NCBI RefSeq assembly: GCF_002209535.1
Contig: NZ_NJIG01000008.1
Location: 186,001-250,000 of the forward strand
Direction: 5' to 3'
Source: Achromobacter marplatensis
GTDB lineage: Bacteria > Pseudomonadota > Gammaproteobacteria > Burkholderiales > Burkholderiaceae_B
DNA length: 64,000 nucleotides
In this document: positions 46,266 through 55,108 of the stretch, one piece after another
Layout of the letters: every line of letters starts with the position of its first letter
Numbering within the stretch: the first letter of the stretch is position 1
Notes under the pieces: generated by a model
What the model was told of the DNA's origin: nothing
Database searches by the model: none
The model's input: only the letters and a program-made list of their open reading frames with translations
Translations under genes and position numbers: made by a program

Positions 46266-47156
46266 ATGCCCGCTGCCCAATTGCGTTTTGGCCTGGCCGC
46301 CAATCGATTGCACCACGAAAGCCCCGATGCCGCCTTGTTTACCTGGCTGCGCGCATGTTCATCCACGATACGCGAGCTGGGCGTGCAACTGCACACCGTC
46401 GGCCGCACGCATGATGCGATCGTGCGCGAAGGCATGCTGCAGGGCTACAGCGGCTTGATCCGGTACCCGTACGGACGCGAGGGTGGCTTGATGAAGCTGG
46501 TGGCTCGCGTGACTGAGGGCCGAGATGGGCAGGCGCCGTTCGATGGCGCGATCTATCTGATCGACCCGGTGGACCCGTCTTCGATTTTCCCCGAGGCGCT
46601 GGCGTTGAAGCGCCAATGCATCACGCATGGCCGGCCGTTCATTTCGACCTTGGCCGGGGCGATTGAATGGATGGAGGTCGAACGCGTGCACGCCGGGTTG
46701 GCGCCGGACGTGTCGGCCTCGCGCCTGTTCAACTTCACGGGCCAGACCTTGGCGATGATCGCCCACGATGCGTTGAAAGACGAGATGGTGGCGTTTGCCA
46801 GCGAGCATTTCGACGTGCTGTCGCAGTTTGCGCGGCGGGTGGCTACAGGCACCACCGGCGGACGCCTGAACGAATTGGCGTGGTCGCGCGGCTGGCCCAA
46901 AGACACCCCTTGGGTGCACCGCTACCTGAGCGGGCCGCTGGGCGGCGACGCGCAGATCGCGGAGCTGGTGCTGGAACATCAATGCCAGCGCGTGATCTTC
47001 TTCGAAGACCCGCACGTGGCGCGCCAGCACGAGGCGGACATCCAGCTGCTGGAACGCGCCGTGCGCGTGGTGACGGAATCGGCCACCTGCGCTACCTCGC
47101 CGACCGTGGCGCGGCGTTGGGCGCAGGCGGTGGAAAAGCGCGCCGGCCTCATCTGA
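46266..47156 (+). CDS. Protein with tandem methylglyoxal-synthase-like domains
   Basis: 296 aa from ATG 46266. The C-terminal half matches E. coli MgsA: MIAHDALKDEMV (His-Asp), ATGTTGGRL (phosphate loop), SGPLGGDAQ (catalytic Asp) and FFEDPHVARQHEADI (Asp, His, Asp), so the active-site residues are kept. The N-terminal half has a second, degenerate copy of the fold (LAANRLHHESPDAALFTWLRA, YGREGGLMKLVARV, YLIDPVDPSSIFPEALALKRQC) without AHD or TGTTG. E. coli MgsA is about 152 aa. It may convert DHAP to methylglyoxal plus phosphate, with the first domain for control or oligomerisation. Confidence 0.75.
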   Translation: MPAAQLRFGLAANRLHHESPDAALFTWLRACSSTIRELGVQLHTVGRTHDAIVREGMLQGYSGLIRYPYGREGGLMKLVARVTEGRDGQAPFDGAIYLIDPVDPSSIFPEALALKRQCITHGRPFISTLAGAIEWMEVERVHAGLAPDVSASRLFNFTGQTLAMIAHDALKDEMVAFASEHFDVLSQFARRVATGTTGGRLNELAWSRGWPKDTPWVHRYLSGPLGGDAQIAELVLEHQCQRVIFFEDPHVARQHEADIQLLERAVRVVTESATCATSPTVARRWAQAVEKRAGLI

Positions 47157-47162
47157 CCGCCG

Positions 47163-48098
47163 TCAAGCAGGCGGCCGGCCATCGACGATGATCCGGCTGA
47201 CCTGATCGGCCACGGCCGAGGCCGCCATCGATACCGGCAAGACGTCCGAGCGGCAAAGATAGACCGGCCGGGTCATGCGCGGCTTCTTGATGCGATGGAG
47301 GACCACGTCCCCGCGCATCGCCTCTGCCCGCACGGCTTCATACGACAGGATCGTGTGCGCCAGGCCCGCCTGAACCAGTTCTATCAATTGCGGGATCGCG
47401 TTGGCTTCGGCGATGACGCGGAAGGCCGCGTGCTCCTGTTGCTGATAATGGTCCAGCAGCCTGCGCAGGCTGTGCGGATTGCCGGGCAGCACCAGCGGTA
47501 ATTCGGCAAGCGCCTGCAGCCCCATCGTGGGCAAGGCGTCGAGTTCGACGGCGCGCGGCTTCGCCCTGGTCCGGGGCGGAGGCGGAGACACCACCACCAG
47601 TTCCTCGTCGATCAAATGCTGAAAGCGCAGGTCGACCGCGGCGTCGTCGCTGAACGTCAGGCCCAGGTCGGCATGCCCCGAACTGACGAAGCCCGGGATG
47701 TAGCCGGTGCTGGACTCGATGATCTTGAGATACACGCCGGGCCAGTGCGCAAGGCTGAAGCGCAGTAATGGCACGGCGACCAGCTTTGCCATGGACATCG
47801 ACATTGCCAGCGACACCGTGCCGCGCGGGGCGGTCAGGTCTTCACGCACATCGGCGCGGGCCGCATCGATACGGCCCAGGATCTCGCGTGCGTGCGCAAG
47901 CAGGCGCGTGCCGGCGGTGGTGGGGGCGACCCCGCGGGCACTGCGATGCAGCAGCACCACGCCCAGGTCTTCCTCCAGGTTGCGGATCAACAGGCTCAGC
48001 GCAGGCTGGGCGACATGGAGCGCGGCCGCGGCGCGGCTGATCGAGCCTGCGGAAACCACGGCGACAAAGCACTGCATAGCGCGAATCGACATCGACAT
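47163..48098 (-). CDS. LysR-family regulator, divergent from the Bug receptor
   Basis: 311 aa. HTH: MSIRAMQCFVAVVSAGSISRAAAALHVAQPALSLLIRNLEEDLGVVLLHRSARG. The effector domain follows (SLAMSMSMAKLVAVPLLRFSLAHWPGVYLKIIESST), the NAC/CbL-type pattern. It is divergent from a Bug-type receptor, CaiB and crotonase genes, and probably controls them. The intergenic 48099-48222 is AT-rich and has TTTTAT (48129-48134) facing ATAAAA (48147-48152) across 12 bp, which could be its site. Confidence 0.9.
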   Translation of the reverse strand: MSMSIRAMQCFVAVVSAGSISRAAAALHVAQPALSLLIRNLEEDLGVVLLHRSARGVAPTTAGTRLLAHAREILGRIDAARADVREDLTAPRGTVSLAMSMSMAKLVAVPLLRFSLAHWPGVYLKIIESSTGYIPGFVSSGHADLGLTFSDDAAVDLRFQHLIDEELVVVSPPPPRTRAKPRAVELDALPTMGLQALAELPLVLPGNPHSLRRLLDHYQQQEHAAFRVIAEANAIPQLIELVQAGLAHTILSYEAVRAEAMRGDVVLHRIKKPRMTRPVYLCRSDVLPVSMAASAVADQVSRIIVDGRPPA

Positions 48099-48222
48099 GA
48101 AGGCACTCGACGAAAGTAGATATCACGATTTTATTATGGGCTGCATATAAAAACGGTATTTCTCATATATCTGCCCGCTTCGCATAATGCAGCGCCACCA
48201 TCGAAAAACACACGGAGACATC

Positions 48223-49194
48223 ATGGCGCTCATGAAAGCACTGGCTGCCGCGCTTGCGGCAACCGTTCTGGCCTCGCCGGCCGTTGCGGATTCCTGGCCC
48301 TCGAAACCCATTACGCTGCTGGTGCCGTTCTCGGCCGGCGGCCCGACCGACTTCATCGCCCGACTGGTGGCGGAGCCGCTCTCGCGGGAACTGGGGCAGC
48401 AGGTCATCGTGCAGAACAAGCCCGGGGCAAGCGGCAACGTCGGCTATCAAAGCGTGCTGAATGGGCCGGCAGACGGCTACACGCTGATGCACAACACGGT
48501 GGGGATGCAGGCGATCAATCCGCTGATGTATCCCAGCGCGAAGATGCATCCGTTGCAGGATTACATGCCGGTGGGCATCACCGGCGCCATGCCCAATCTG
48601 TTGGTCGTCAACCCCGAGCGGACGCCAGTGAAGACGCTGGACGAGCTGGTTGAGCGCGGCCGGGCGACGTCTAACGGGCTGAGCTACGCCACCTTCGGGC
48701 CGGGAAGTTCGCCACATGTGTACGGCGCGCTGTTGCAAAAGGCCGCCAAGTTCCAGGCGGTAGGCGTGGCCTACAAGGGCAGCGCGAACGCCGTGACCGA
48801 TGTGATCGGCGGGCAGATCGATTTCCTGTTCGACAGCATGTCGACCAGCATCGGGCAGGTCCAGGCCGGCAGGCTCAAGGCGCTGGCGATCACCTCGGCC
48901 CAGCGTTCGCCGATGTTGCCCGACGTGCCGACGCTGAAGGAAGCCGGTTATGGCAGCCTGGACCTGAAGTTCTGGTTTTCGCTGCAGGTGCCGGCAGGCA
49001 CGCCGCCTGAGGTCGTGACGAAGTTGCGCGGCGCCGTGGCGAACGTCGTGGCAAGCGACGCGTACCGCAAGGCCATGCAAGAGCGCGGCGCGGAAGCCTT
49101 GCCCGTGGCGCCGGCTGACCTGGACGCCTTTTTCAAGCGCGAAACGGCCCAATGGACCGGCGCCGCCAACGCCGTGGGGCTGAAGGCCGAATGA
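48223..49194 (+). CDS. Bug-family (TctC-like) periplasmic solute-binding protein
   Basis: 323 aa from ATG 48223. The signal peptide MALMKALAAALAATVLASPAVA precedes DSWPSKPITLLVPFSAGGPTDFIARLVA, the Bug signature with the GG-TD pocket. NKPGASGNVGYQSVLN and LPDVPTLKEAGYG are family blocks. It binds a carboxylate in the periplasm. No tctA/tctB membrane genes are adjacent, which is common in Alcaligenaceae. It overlaps the CaiB gene, so the ligand is probably a catabolised organic acid. Confidence 0.92.
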   Translation: MALMKALAAALAATVLASPAVADSWPSKPITLLVPFSAGGPTDFIARLVAEPLSRELGQQVIVQNKPGASGNVGYQSVLNGPADGYTLMHNTVGMQAINPLMYPSAKMHPLQDYMPVGITGAMPNLLVVNPERTPVKTLDELVERGRATSNGLSYATFGPGSSPHVYGALLQKAAKFQAVGVAYKGSANAVTDVIGGQIDFLFDSMSTSIGQVQAGRLKALAITSAQRSPMLPDVPTLKEAGYGSLDLKFWFSLQVPAGTPPEVVTKLRGAVANVVASDAYRKAMQERGAEALPVAPADLDAFFKRETAQWTGAANAVGLKAE

Positions 49195-50438
49195 TGAACC
49201 TGCCTACCTCTGCACGCATGGCGCCGCTGAAGGACATCGTCGTCCTGGATTTGAGCAAGGTGCTTGCCGGACCGCTTTGCGGCCAGTATCTGGGCGAGCT
49301 GGGCGCCCGGGTGATCAAGGTCGAGCCCGTGGGCACGGGCGACGACACCCGCGCTTGGCTGCCGCAGGACGCAGGGCAATCGGCGACGTTTCTGGCGGTG
49401 AACCACAACAAGCGCAGCCTGGCCGTGGACTTGAAGACCGACGCGGGCAGGGCGGTGGTGCACCGGCTGGCCGAGCAGGCGGACGTGGTGCTGCAGGGCT
49501 TTGGCGGCAAGACGGCCGCGCGCCTGGGCGTGGACTACGACACGCTGAGCCGCCTGAACCCGAAGCTGATCTACTGCGAAATTTCGGGGTATGGGCGTGA
49601 GGGTCCGATGGGCGAAGAGCCCGGTTATGACGTGATGCTGCAAGCCTTCAGCGGCATGATCAGCACCATGGGCGAGCCGGGTGGAAGCTATGCGCGCGCC
49701 AGCTTCTCGCCCGTGGACTTGGGCACGGGCTCTTTCGCGCTAAGCGGAATCCTGGCGGCGCTGCTTGCGCGCAGCCAGACGGGTGTCGGCCAGTATCTGG
49801 ACGTGTCGCTGCTGGATACCTCCCTGGGCCTGATGTCGTACATGGCGCAGAATTACTGGCGCACCGGTAGGATTCCGCAGCGGATGGGAACGGGCCATCC
49901 CGCGATGTGCCCGTATCAGGCGTTCCGGGCGGCGGATGGCGACCTGATGCTGGGCGTTGGCAATGATGCGCAATGGCAGCGCTTTTGCGCCGTGGCGGGC
50001 TTGCAGGATTATGTTGACGCGCCGGAATTCGCAAGCAATGCGGCGCGGGTGCGCAACTTCGACGCGACCGTGGCGCTGGTGCAGGCGCGTATCCAGACGC
50101 GCACCGTGGCGCAATGGCTGGCGGCATTGAAGCCCGCGGGGATCGCGTGCTCGGCCATCCATACCTTGGACCAGGCGCTGGCGCATCCACAGGTTGCGGC
50201 GCGCGAGTTGATCGTGACGACCCAGCACCCGGTACTGGGCGAGGTGCGCAATATCGGCTTGCCTGTGCGGTTCAACGGACAGCCAAGGCAGGCCGCGCGG
50301 CCGGCGCCGCTGCTGGGCGAACACAGCTGGGAGATCCTGGCGGACCTGGGCTACACGTCCGGGGAGATCGAGGCGATGCTTGCCGCAGGCAGCGTGCAAG
50401 CGGCGAAGCAATGTTCGGAAACGGGAGAACCATCATGA
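49194..50438 (+). CDS. CaiB/BaiF-family (class III) CoA-transferase
   Basis: 414 aa from ATG 49194 (ATG 49191 is also possible); the start overlaps the Bug stop. N-terminal block: LKDIVVLDLSKVLAGPLCGQYLGELGARVIKVEP, with GDDTRAW. The catalytic Asp lies in SFSPVDLGTG (VDL). GHPAMCPYQAFRAADGDLMLGVGNDAQWQRFC is typical of the middle. It transfers CoA between carboxylates, activating the acid imported with the help of the Bug protein. ATGA overlap with the crotonase gene. Confidence 0.92.
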   Translation: MNLPTSARMAPLKDIVVLDLSKVLAGPLCGQYLGELGARVIKVEPVGTGDDTRAWLPQDAGQSATFLAVNHNKRSLAVDLKTDAGRAVVHRLAEQADVVLQGFGGKTAARLGVDYDTLSRLNPKLIYCEISGYGREGPMGEEPGYDVMLQAFSGMISTMGEPGGSYARASFSPVDLGTGSFALSGILAALLARSQTGVGQYLDVSLLDTSLGLMSYMAQNYWRTGRIPQRMGTGHPAMCPYQAFRAADGDLMLGVGNDAQWQRFCAVAGLQDYVDAPEFASNAARVRNFDATVALVQARIQTRTVAQWLAALKPAGIACSAIHTLDQALAHPQVAARELIVTTQHPVLGEVRNIGLPVRFNGQPRQAARPAPLLGEHSWEILADLGYTSGEIEAMLAAGSVQAAKQCSETGEPS

Positions 50439-51214
50439 CCTACCTGCGCTACGAAGTCCGCGACCGGGTCGCGGAGATTCATCTGTGCCACGCGCCCGTC
50501 AATGCGCTGGATGTGGACATGCTGGACGCGCTGATCGCCGCGCTTGAGCGTGCCAACGCCGACGCCCACGTGCGGGCCGTGTTGCTGGCCAGCGACCTGC
50601 CCGGCAGGTTCTGCGCGGGGCTCGATATGAAAAAGCTGCTGGCGAGTACACCCGTAGAGGTCCATGCGCTCTTGACCCGGCTGTACATCAAGCTGTACGA
50701 CGCCCAGTTCAATTTGACCAAGCCGTCGATCTCGGTAGTGTCGGGCGCGGTGCGGGGCGGGGGGATGACGGTGGCCATTTCCAGCGACATGATCGTTGCG
50801 GCGGACACGGCAACCTTTGGCTACCCCGAAATCGATGTGGGGGTGTTGCCGGCGATCCACTACGCGCACCTGCCCGCCATCGTGGGCAAGCATCGGGCGT
50901 TTGATCTGCTGTTTACAGGCAGGACTTTCAGCGCGCATGAAGCGCACGCATCGGGCCTGGTGACGCACGTGGAACCGGAAGCGCAATTGCTGGACGCAGC
51001 GCGCACGCTGGCGCAATCCCTGGCGTGCAAACCGCCGCAGGTGCTGGCGATGGGCCGACGTGCTTTCGTGTTCGCCAACGATAACGACTACCGTCGCAAG
51101 CTGGCGACGGCGGTCGAGGTGTTCTGCAATGCAGCGGCGACGCCTGACGCCGCCGAAGGCCTGGCCGCCTTCGTGGAAAAGCGCGCGCCGGTCTGGCGCG
51201 ACCCGCAGGCGTGA
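50435..51214 (+). CDS. Enoyl-CoA hydratase/isomerase (crotonase superfamily)
   Basis: 259 aa from ATG 50435, ATGA overlap with CaiB and a GGGAGA Shine-Dalgarno. Crotonase motifs: DLPGRFCAGLDMKKLLA and the oxyanion segment SVVSGAVRGGGMTVAISSDMIVAAD. One catalytic-Glu position reads DVGVLPAIHYAHLP, so the chemistry may differ from simple hydration. It acts on the CoA ester made by the CaiB enzyme. Convergent with the next crotonase gene (5-bp gap). Confidence 0.9.
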   Translation: MTYLRYEVRDRVAEIHLCHAPVNALDVDMLDALIAALERANADAHVRAVLLASDLPGRFCAGLDMKKLLASTPVEVHALLTRLYIKLYDAQFNLTKPSISVVSGAVRGGGMTVAISSDMIVAADTATFGYPEIDVGVLPAIHYAHLPAIVGKHRAFDLLFTGRTFSAHEAHASGLVTHVEPEAQLLDAARTLAQSLACKPPQVLAMGRRAFVFANDNDYRRKLATAVEVFCNAAATPDAAEGLAAFVEKRAPVWRDPQA

Positions 51215-51218
51215 CCCG

Positions 51219-52022
51219 TCATTCGCCCTTGAAATCGGGCGCGCGTTTTTCGAGAAACGCCTGCACGCCTTCGGCGAAGTCGGCGCGCGAGGCCGAATCC
51301 AGGAAGCGCGCCGTCTCTTGCGCCAGTTGGGTTTCCAGCGAGGCATGCTCGGCTGAACGCAGCAGGTCCTTCGCGCCCGCGATGCCGTGGGGCGCGTGGC
51401 GCGCAAGCGCTTCGGCGTAGGCCTTGGCCGCAGTGTCCAGTTCACCGGCGGGCGCGACGCGGGTAAGGATGCCCCAGGCCAGCGCATCGCTGGCGGTGAA
51501 GGCGTCGTGGCGCAGCAGCAAGTCCAGTGCGCGCCGGGAACCTAGTACGCGCGTCAGGCCGTGCGTCATGCCCGCGTCGGGCGTGGCTCCCAACTTCAGG
51601 TAGGCGGTCATGAAACGGGTGCCCGCGTCGGCGATGGCGAGGTCGCAGGCCAGCACCAGCGACAGGCCGGCGCCGGCCGCCACGCCATGCGCCTGCGCCA
51701 GCCAGACCTTGTCCATGCGCCCGATGCGGGAGATGAAATCATTGAGCGGAGTGAAGAGGTCCTGCAGTGTGTTGCGCACCTGAGCGGGGTCGCCGGTGAA
51801 CATGCTGATATCGCCGCCCGCGCAAAACGCCTTGCCCGCCGCGCGCAGGCGCACGACACGGATTTCGCGGCGCGTCTCCAGCCATTGGGCGGCTTGCTGC
51901 AAGTCGCGCGCCATGGCCACGTCGATCGCGTTCAGCGCATCGGGACGGTTCAGCATCAGGGTGGCGAGGGTGTCTTCGGCTTCAAGCAGCACCGTCTTGA
52001 ACGTGGGAAGTCCTTGGGTCAT
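51219..52022 (-). CDS. Enoyl-CoA hydratase/isomerase, divergent arm of the Liv/ligase locus
   Basis: 267 aa. Oxyanion segments: [17 protein letters not shown] and [24 protein letters not shown]; the second half reads [19 protein letters not shown], with Asp where hydratases often have Glu, similar to PaaG-type isomerases. It starts at ATG 52022 and is divergent from the ABC transporter operon; the shared region holds the dyad at 52087. It probably works in the acyl-CoA breakdown served by the ligase and thiolase at 57-60 kb. Confidence 0.9.
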   Translation of the reverse strand: MTQGLPTFKTVLLEAEDTLATLMLNRPDALNAIDVAMARDLQQAAQWLETRREIRVVRLRAAGKAFCAGGDISMFTGDPAQVRNTLQDLFTPLNDFISRIGRMDKVWLAQAHGVAAGAGLSLVLACDLAIADAGTRFMTAYLKLGATPDAGMTHGLTRVLGSRRALDLLLRHDAFTASDALAWGILTRVAPAGELDTAAKAYAEALARHAPHGIAGAKDLLRSAEHASLETQLAQETARFLDSASRADFAEGVQAFLEKRAPDFKGE

Positions 52023-52086
52023 GGCGTGTCTCCGTTATCGGGTAAGTACCAACTGTCGATCCAAAAACCGCGATGCTATGGTCTGA

Positions 52087-52104
52087 ACCGAGCGCTTGCT
52101 TGGT
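52087..52104. promoter_or_regulatory. TetR operator candidate between crotonase and Liv operon
   Basis: ACCGAGCGCTTGCTTGGT, an imperfect dyad (ACC and GGT ends, 12 of 18 positions symmetric). It resembles operators of acyl-CoA-responsive TetR regulators in general form. It lies between the two divergent starts, and the TetR gene at 60151 is the natural candidate regulator. Confidence 0.5.
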
Positions 52105-52316
52105 TTTGTTTTAAGCACGCTTAGCGTAACGCATCGCTGCATGGCACAGAAGCACTGTGTGGAGCACTACCGCATTGAACGATTTTCCGGCGCTGGTCTG
52201 GCGTAGGTAAAGACAGGTTCGTTGCATCTCCTGGCTCGCGGGTCGCCTGATTCATCGCCTTAAAAAATGTCCGCCCAAGGCGGCAAGAACTTCGCGATCA
52301 AAAAGCGAGGAGACAA

Positions 52317-53141
52317 ATGGTGGATCAGTCCGAGCAACCTCCCTTGCTGGAGGTGGATGGGGTTACCTTGGCGTTCGGCGGGGTCAAGGCATTGACCGGC
52401 GTGGGCTTTCGCGTGGCGCCGGGTTCCATCACCACGGTCATCGGCCCCAACGGCGCCGGCAAGACCTCGCTGTTCAACACCATTTCCGGGTTCTACAAAC
52501 CAGCCGCCGGACAAGTCCGGTTCGAAGGCCGCGACATCACGCGCGTAGCCGCGCCCGAGCGCGCCAAGCTGGGGCTGGCACGCAGTTTCCAGAACATCGC
52601 GCTGTTCCGCGGCATGACGGTGCTGGACAACATCAAGCTGGGCCGCCATGCGCACTTGCGCACCAATGTGCTGGACGCCTTGTTCTACCTGGGCCGCGCA
52701 CGCCGTGAAGAGATGGCTCTGCGGGCCGACATCGAAGAACGCATCATCGACTTCCTGGAGATCGACCACATCCGCCATGCCCCAGTGTCGGCCTTGTCCT
52801 ACGGCCTGCAAAAACGCGTGGAACTGGCGCGTGCGCTTGCCATGAACCCCAAGGTGCTGATGCTGGACGAGCCCGTGGCAGGCATGAACCGCGAAGAGAC
52901 GGACGACATGGCGCGCTTCATCCTGGATGCGCGGTCCGAGTGGGGCGTGACCGTGCTGATGGTGGAGCACGACATGGGCATGGTCATGGATTTGTCGGAC
53001 CACGTCGTGGTGCTGAACTTCGGGCAGGTGATCGCGGACGGAACGCCCAACGAGGTGCAGGCCAATCCCGAAGTCATCAAGGCGTATCTGGGGGCGGGCG
53101 ATGTGGGCGACCTGCGCCGCCGCTTGCGGGAGGCGGCCTGA
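52317..53141 (+). CDS. Liv-type ABC transporter ATPase, LivG-like
   Basis: 274 aa. Walker A TVIGPNGAGKTSLFN, signature-region LSYGLQKRVELARALAMNPKVLMLDEPVAGMN with Walker B, and switch His in MVEHDMGMVM. LGLARSFQNIALFRGMTVLDNIKLGRH is the LivG-specific Q-loop. It begins a seven-gene run whose transporter belongs to the branched-chain amino acid family (HAAT); the neighbours (acyl-CoA ligase, thiolase) suggest a carboxylate substrate instead. TGATG overlap with the permease gene. Confidence 0.92.
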   Translation: MVDQSEQPPLLEVDGVTLAFGGVKALTGVGFRVAPGSITTVIGPNGAGKTSLFNTISGFYKPAAGQVRFEGRDITRVAAPERAKLGLARSFQNIALFRGMTVLDNIKLGRHAHLRTNVLDALFYLGRARREEMALRADIEERIIDFLEIDHIRHAPVSALSYGLQKRVELARALAMNPKVLMLDEPVAGMNREETDDMARFILDARSEWGVTVLMVEHDMGMVMDLSDHVVVLNFGQVIADGTPNEVQANPEVIKAYLGAGDVGDLRRRLREAA

Positions 53142-54019
53142 TGGATATGCTGTTCTTTCTGGAAGTCACGCTGGCGGGACTGGGCAGCGGCGGGCTGTAT
53201 GCATTGGCGGCGCTGGCCTTCGTGATCGTCTACAAGGCGACGCGGGTTGTGAACATCGCCATCGGCGAATTCCTGATGCTGGGCGCCTACGTGTTCTATG
53301 CGTTTGCGACGGGCATGGAGTGGCCGATCTGGCTGGCGATCGTAGGCGCCGTGGTGGTGTCGGGCGCCTTGGGCGCGCTGGTCGAACGGCTGACGATACG
53401 GCCCATGCTGGGCGAGGCCCCGATATCGGTGTTCATGGTGACGGTGGGGCTGGCGTCGATCCTGGTCGGCGCGGTGGAACTGATCTGGACCGCCGACCAG
53501 CGGCGCTTGCCGGAGTTCATGCCGCGCGCGCCGGTGATGGTGGGCGAGGCGTTCGTGGCGCCCAAGGTGTTCTACGGGTTCTGGGTGGCCGTGGTGCTGG
53601 CTTTGCTGGTGCTGGTGGTGTTTCGCTACTGGCGTGGCGGGGTGGCCTTGCGCGCCACGGCGTCAGACCAGGGCGCCGCCTATGCGATGGGCATCAACGT
53701 GCCGCGCGTGTTTTCCCTGGCCTGGGTGGCGGCGGGCGCGCTGGCGGCGGTGTCGGGCGTGATCGTGGGCGCCATCGGGGGCATTTCCTCGTCGATGGGC
53801 GTCTTTGGCCTGTCGGTGCTGGTGGTGGTGATCGTGGGCGGACTGGACAGCGTGGCCGGCGCCCTGGTCGGCGGCGTGTTCATCGGATTGCTGGAGGCCT
53901 GGGCGGGCGCCTATCTGGGGGGCGAGTACAAGCTGCTGGCCACTTTCATCGTGCTGGTCGTGGTGCTGATGGTCAGGCCGTACGGCCTGTTCGGCACCCG
54001 TGAAATCGAGAGGCTCTGA
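53141..54019 (+). CDS. Liv-type ABC permease, LivH-like
   Basis: 292 aa from ATG 53141, TGATG with the ATPase gene. About eight hydrophobic segments; ATRVVNIAIGEFLMLGAYV is the N-terminal LivH signature, MRPMLGEAPISVFMVTVGL-like segment follows, and ALRATASDQGAAYAMGINVPRVFSLAW is the cytoplasmic EAA-type loop. It forms one half of the channel. Confidence 0.92.
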   Translation: MDMLFFLEVTLAGLGSGGLYALAALAFVIVYKATRVVNIAIGEFLMLGAYVFYAFATGMEWPIWLAIVGAVVVSGALGALVERLTIRPMLGEAPISVFMVTVGLASILVGAVELIWTADQRRLPEFMPRAPVMVGEAFVAPKVFYGFWVAVVLALLVLVVFRYWRGGVALRATASDQGAAYAMGINVPRVFSLAWVAAGALAAVSGVIVGAIGGISSSMGVFGLSVLVVVIVGGLDSVAGALVGGVFIGLLEAWAGAYLGGEYKLLATFIVLVVVLMVRPYGLFGTREIERL

Positions 54020-54022
54020 CCT

Positions 54023-55060
54023 ATGCGCATCGCGACTGCGAAGCAGACCTACCTGGCCGACGAGTCCCTGTTCGACACGCGCACCCAGCATGTGTGGCTG
54101 GCGTTGCTGGCGGCCTCGCTGGTCCTGTTCCCGTTCGTGGCCGACGCCTATTGGCTCTACCTGGCCTGCCTGGTGGCCATCAATGTTGCCAGCGCGACGG
54201 GCCTGAACATCCTGACGGGTTATACCGGGCTGGTCAGCCTGGGGCAGGCCGCCTTCATGGGGCTGGGCGCATATACGGTGGCCGTCATGGAGCTGCGACT
54301 GGGCACGCCGGTGCTGGTCAACCTGCTGGGCGGCGGCGTGGTAGCGATGCTGGGCGGCTTGCTGGTGGGCATTCCTTCATTGCGCGTGAAGGGGCTGTAC
54401 CTGGCGATCGCCACGATCGCGGCGTCGTTCATCGCCCACTTCATTTTTGCGAACTGGCAGTTCACGGGCGGCACCAGCGGTTTGCAGGTGCCGCCTGCGC
54501 GCCTGCTGGGCGTGGACCTGGATACCTCGTTCAAGATCTACTGGCTGATCGTGCCCGTGACGGTGCTGATGGTGCTGGGCGCGGCGAACCTGTTTCGCAC
54601 GCGCATCGGCCGGGCCTTCATCGCCATCCGCGACCGCGACATCTCGGCCGAGGTGCTGGGCATCCGGCTGTTGCGCTACAAGCTGCTGTCTTTCGGCCTG
54701 TCGTCGTTCTACGCGGGCGTGGCGGGCGGCCTGTGGGCCTACTTCTTTCGCGTGGTGACCCCCGAGAGCTTCCCGCTGATCATGTCGATCTTCTTCCTGG
54801 CCGCCATCATCGTGGGCGGCATGGGCTCGATTCTGGGTTCCATCCTGGGCGCCGTCTTCATGACGATGGTACCCGAACTGCTCAAGCTGATCGTGGGCTG
54901 GCTGCCGGTGGGCGGCGACGCGCTGCGGCTGGTGTCGCCCGTGCGCACGATCGTCTTCGGCCTGCTGATCGTGGGCTTTCTGATCTTCGAGCCCCACGGG
55001 CTCGCGGAAATCTGGCGGCGCGTCCGTCGCTTCTTCCATCTGTGGCCATTCCGGACCTGA
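54023..55060 (+). CDS. Liv-type ABC permease, LivM-like
   Basis: 345 aa, 3 nt after the LivH-like gene. About nine to ten hydrophobic segments; LNILTGYTGLVSLGQAAFMGLGAY is the LivM signature, and FIAIRDRDISAEVLGIRLLRYKLLSFGLSSF the EAA-type loop. It pairs with the LivH-like permease. The C-terminus FEPHGLAEIWRRVRRFF is typical. Confidence 0.92.
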   Translation: MRIATAKQTYLADESLFDTRTQHVWLALLAASLVLFPFVADAYWLYLACLVAINVASATGLNILTGYTGLVSLGQAAFMGLGAYTVAVMELRLGTPVLVNLLGGGVVAMLGGLLVGIPSLRVKGLYLAIATIAASFIAHFIFANWQFTGGTSGLQVPPARLLGVDLDTSFKIYWLIVPVTVLMVLGAANLFRTRIGRAFIAIRDRDISAEVLGIRLLRYKLLSFGLSSFYAGVAGGLWAYFFRVVTPESFPLIMSIFFLAAIIVGGMGSILGSILGAVFMTMVPELLKLIVGWLPVGGDALRLVSPVRTIVFGLLIVGFLIFEPHGLAEIWRRVRRFFHLWPFRT

Positions 55061-55108
55061 GCGCCGACTGGCCGTTTGCATGACCCATAAGACCCAAGGA
55101 GACACACC

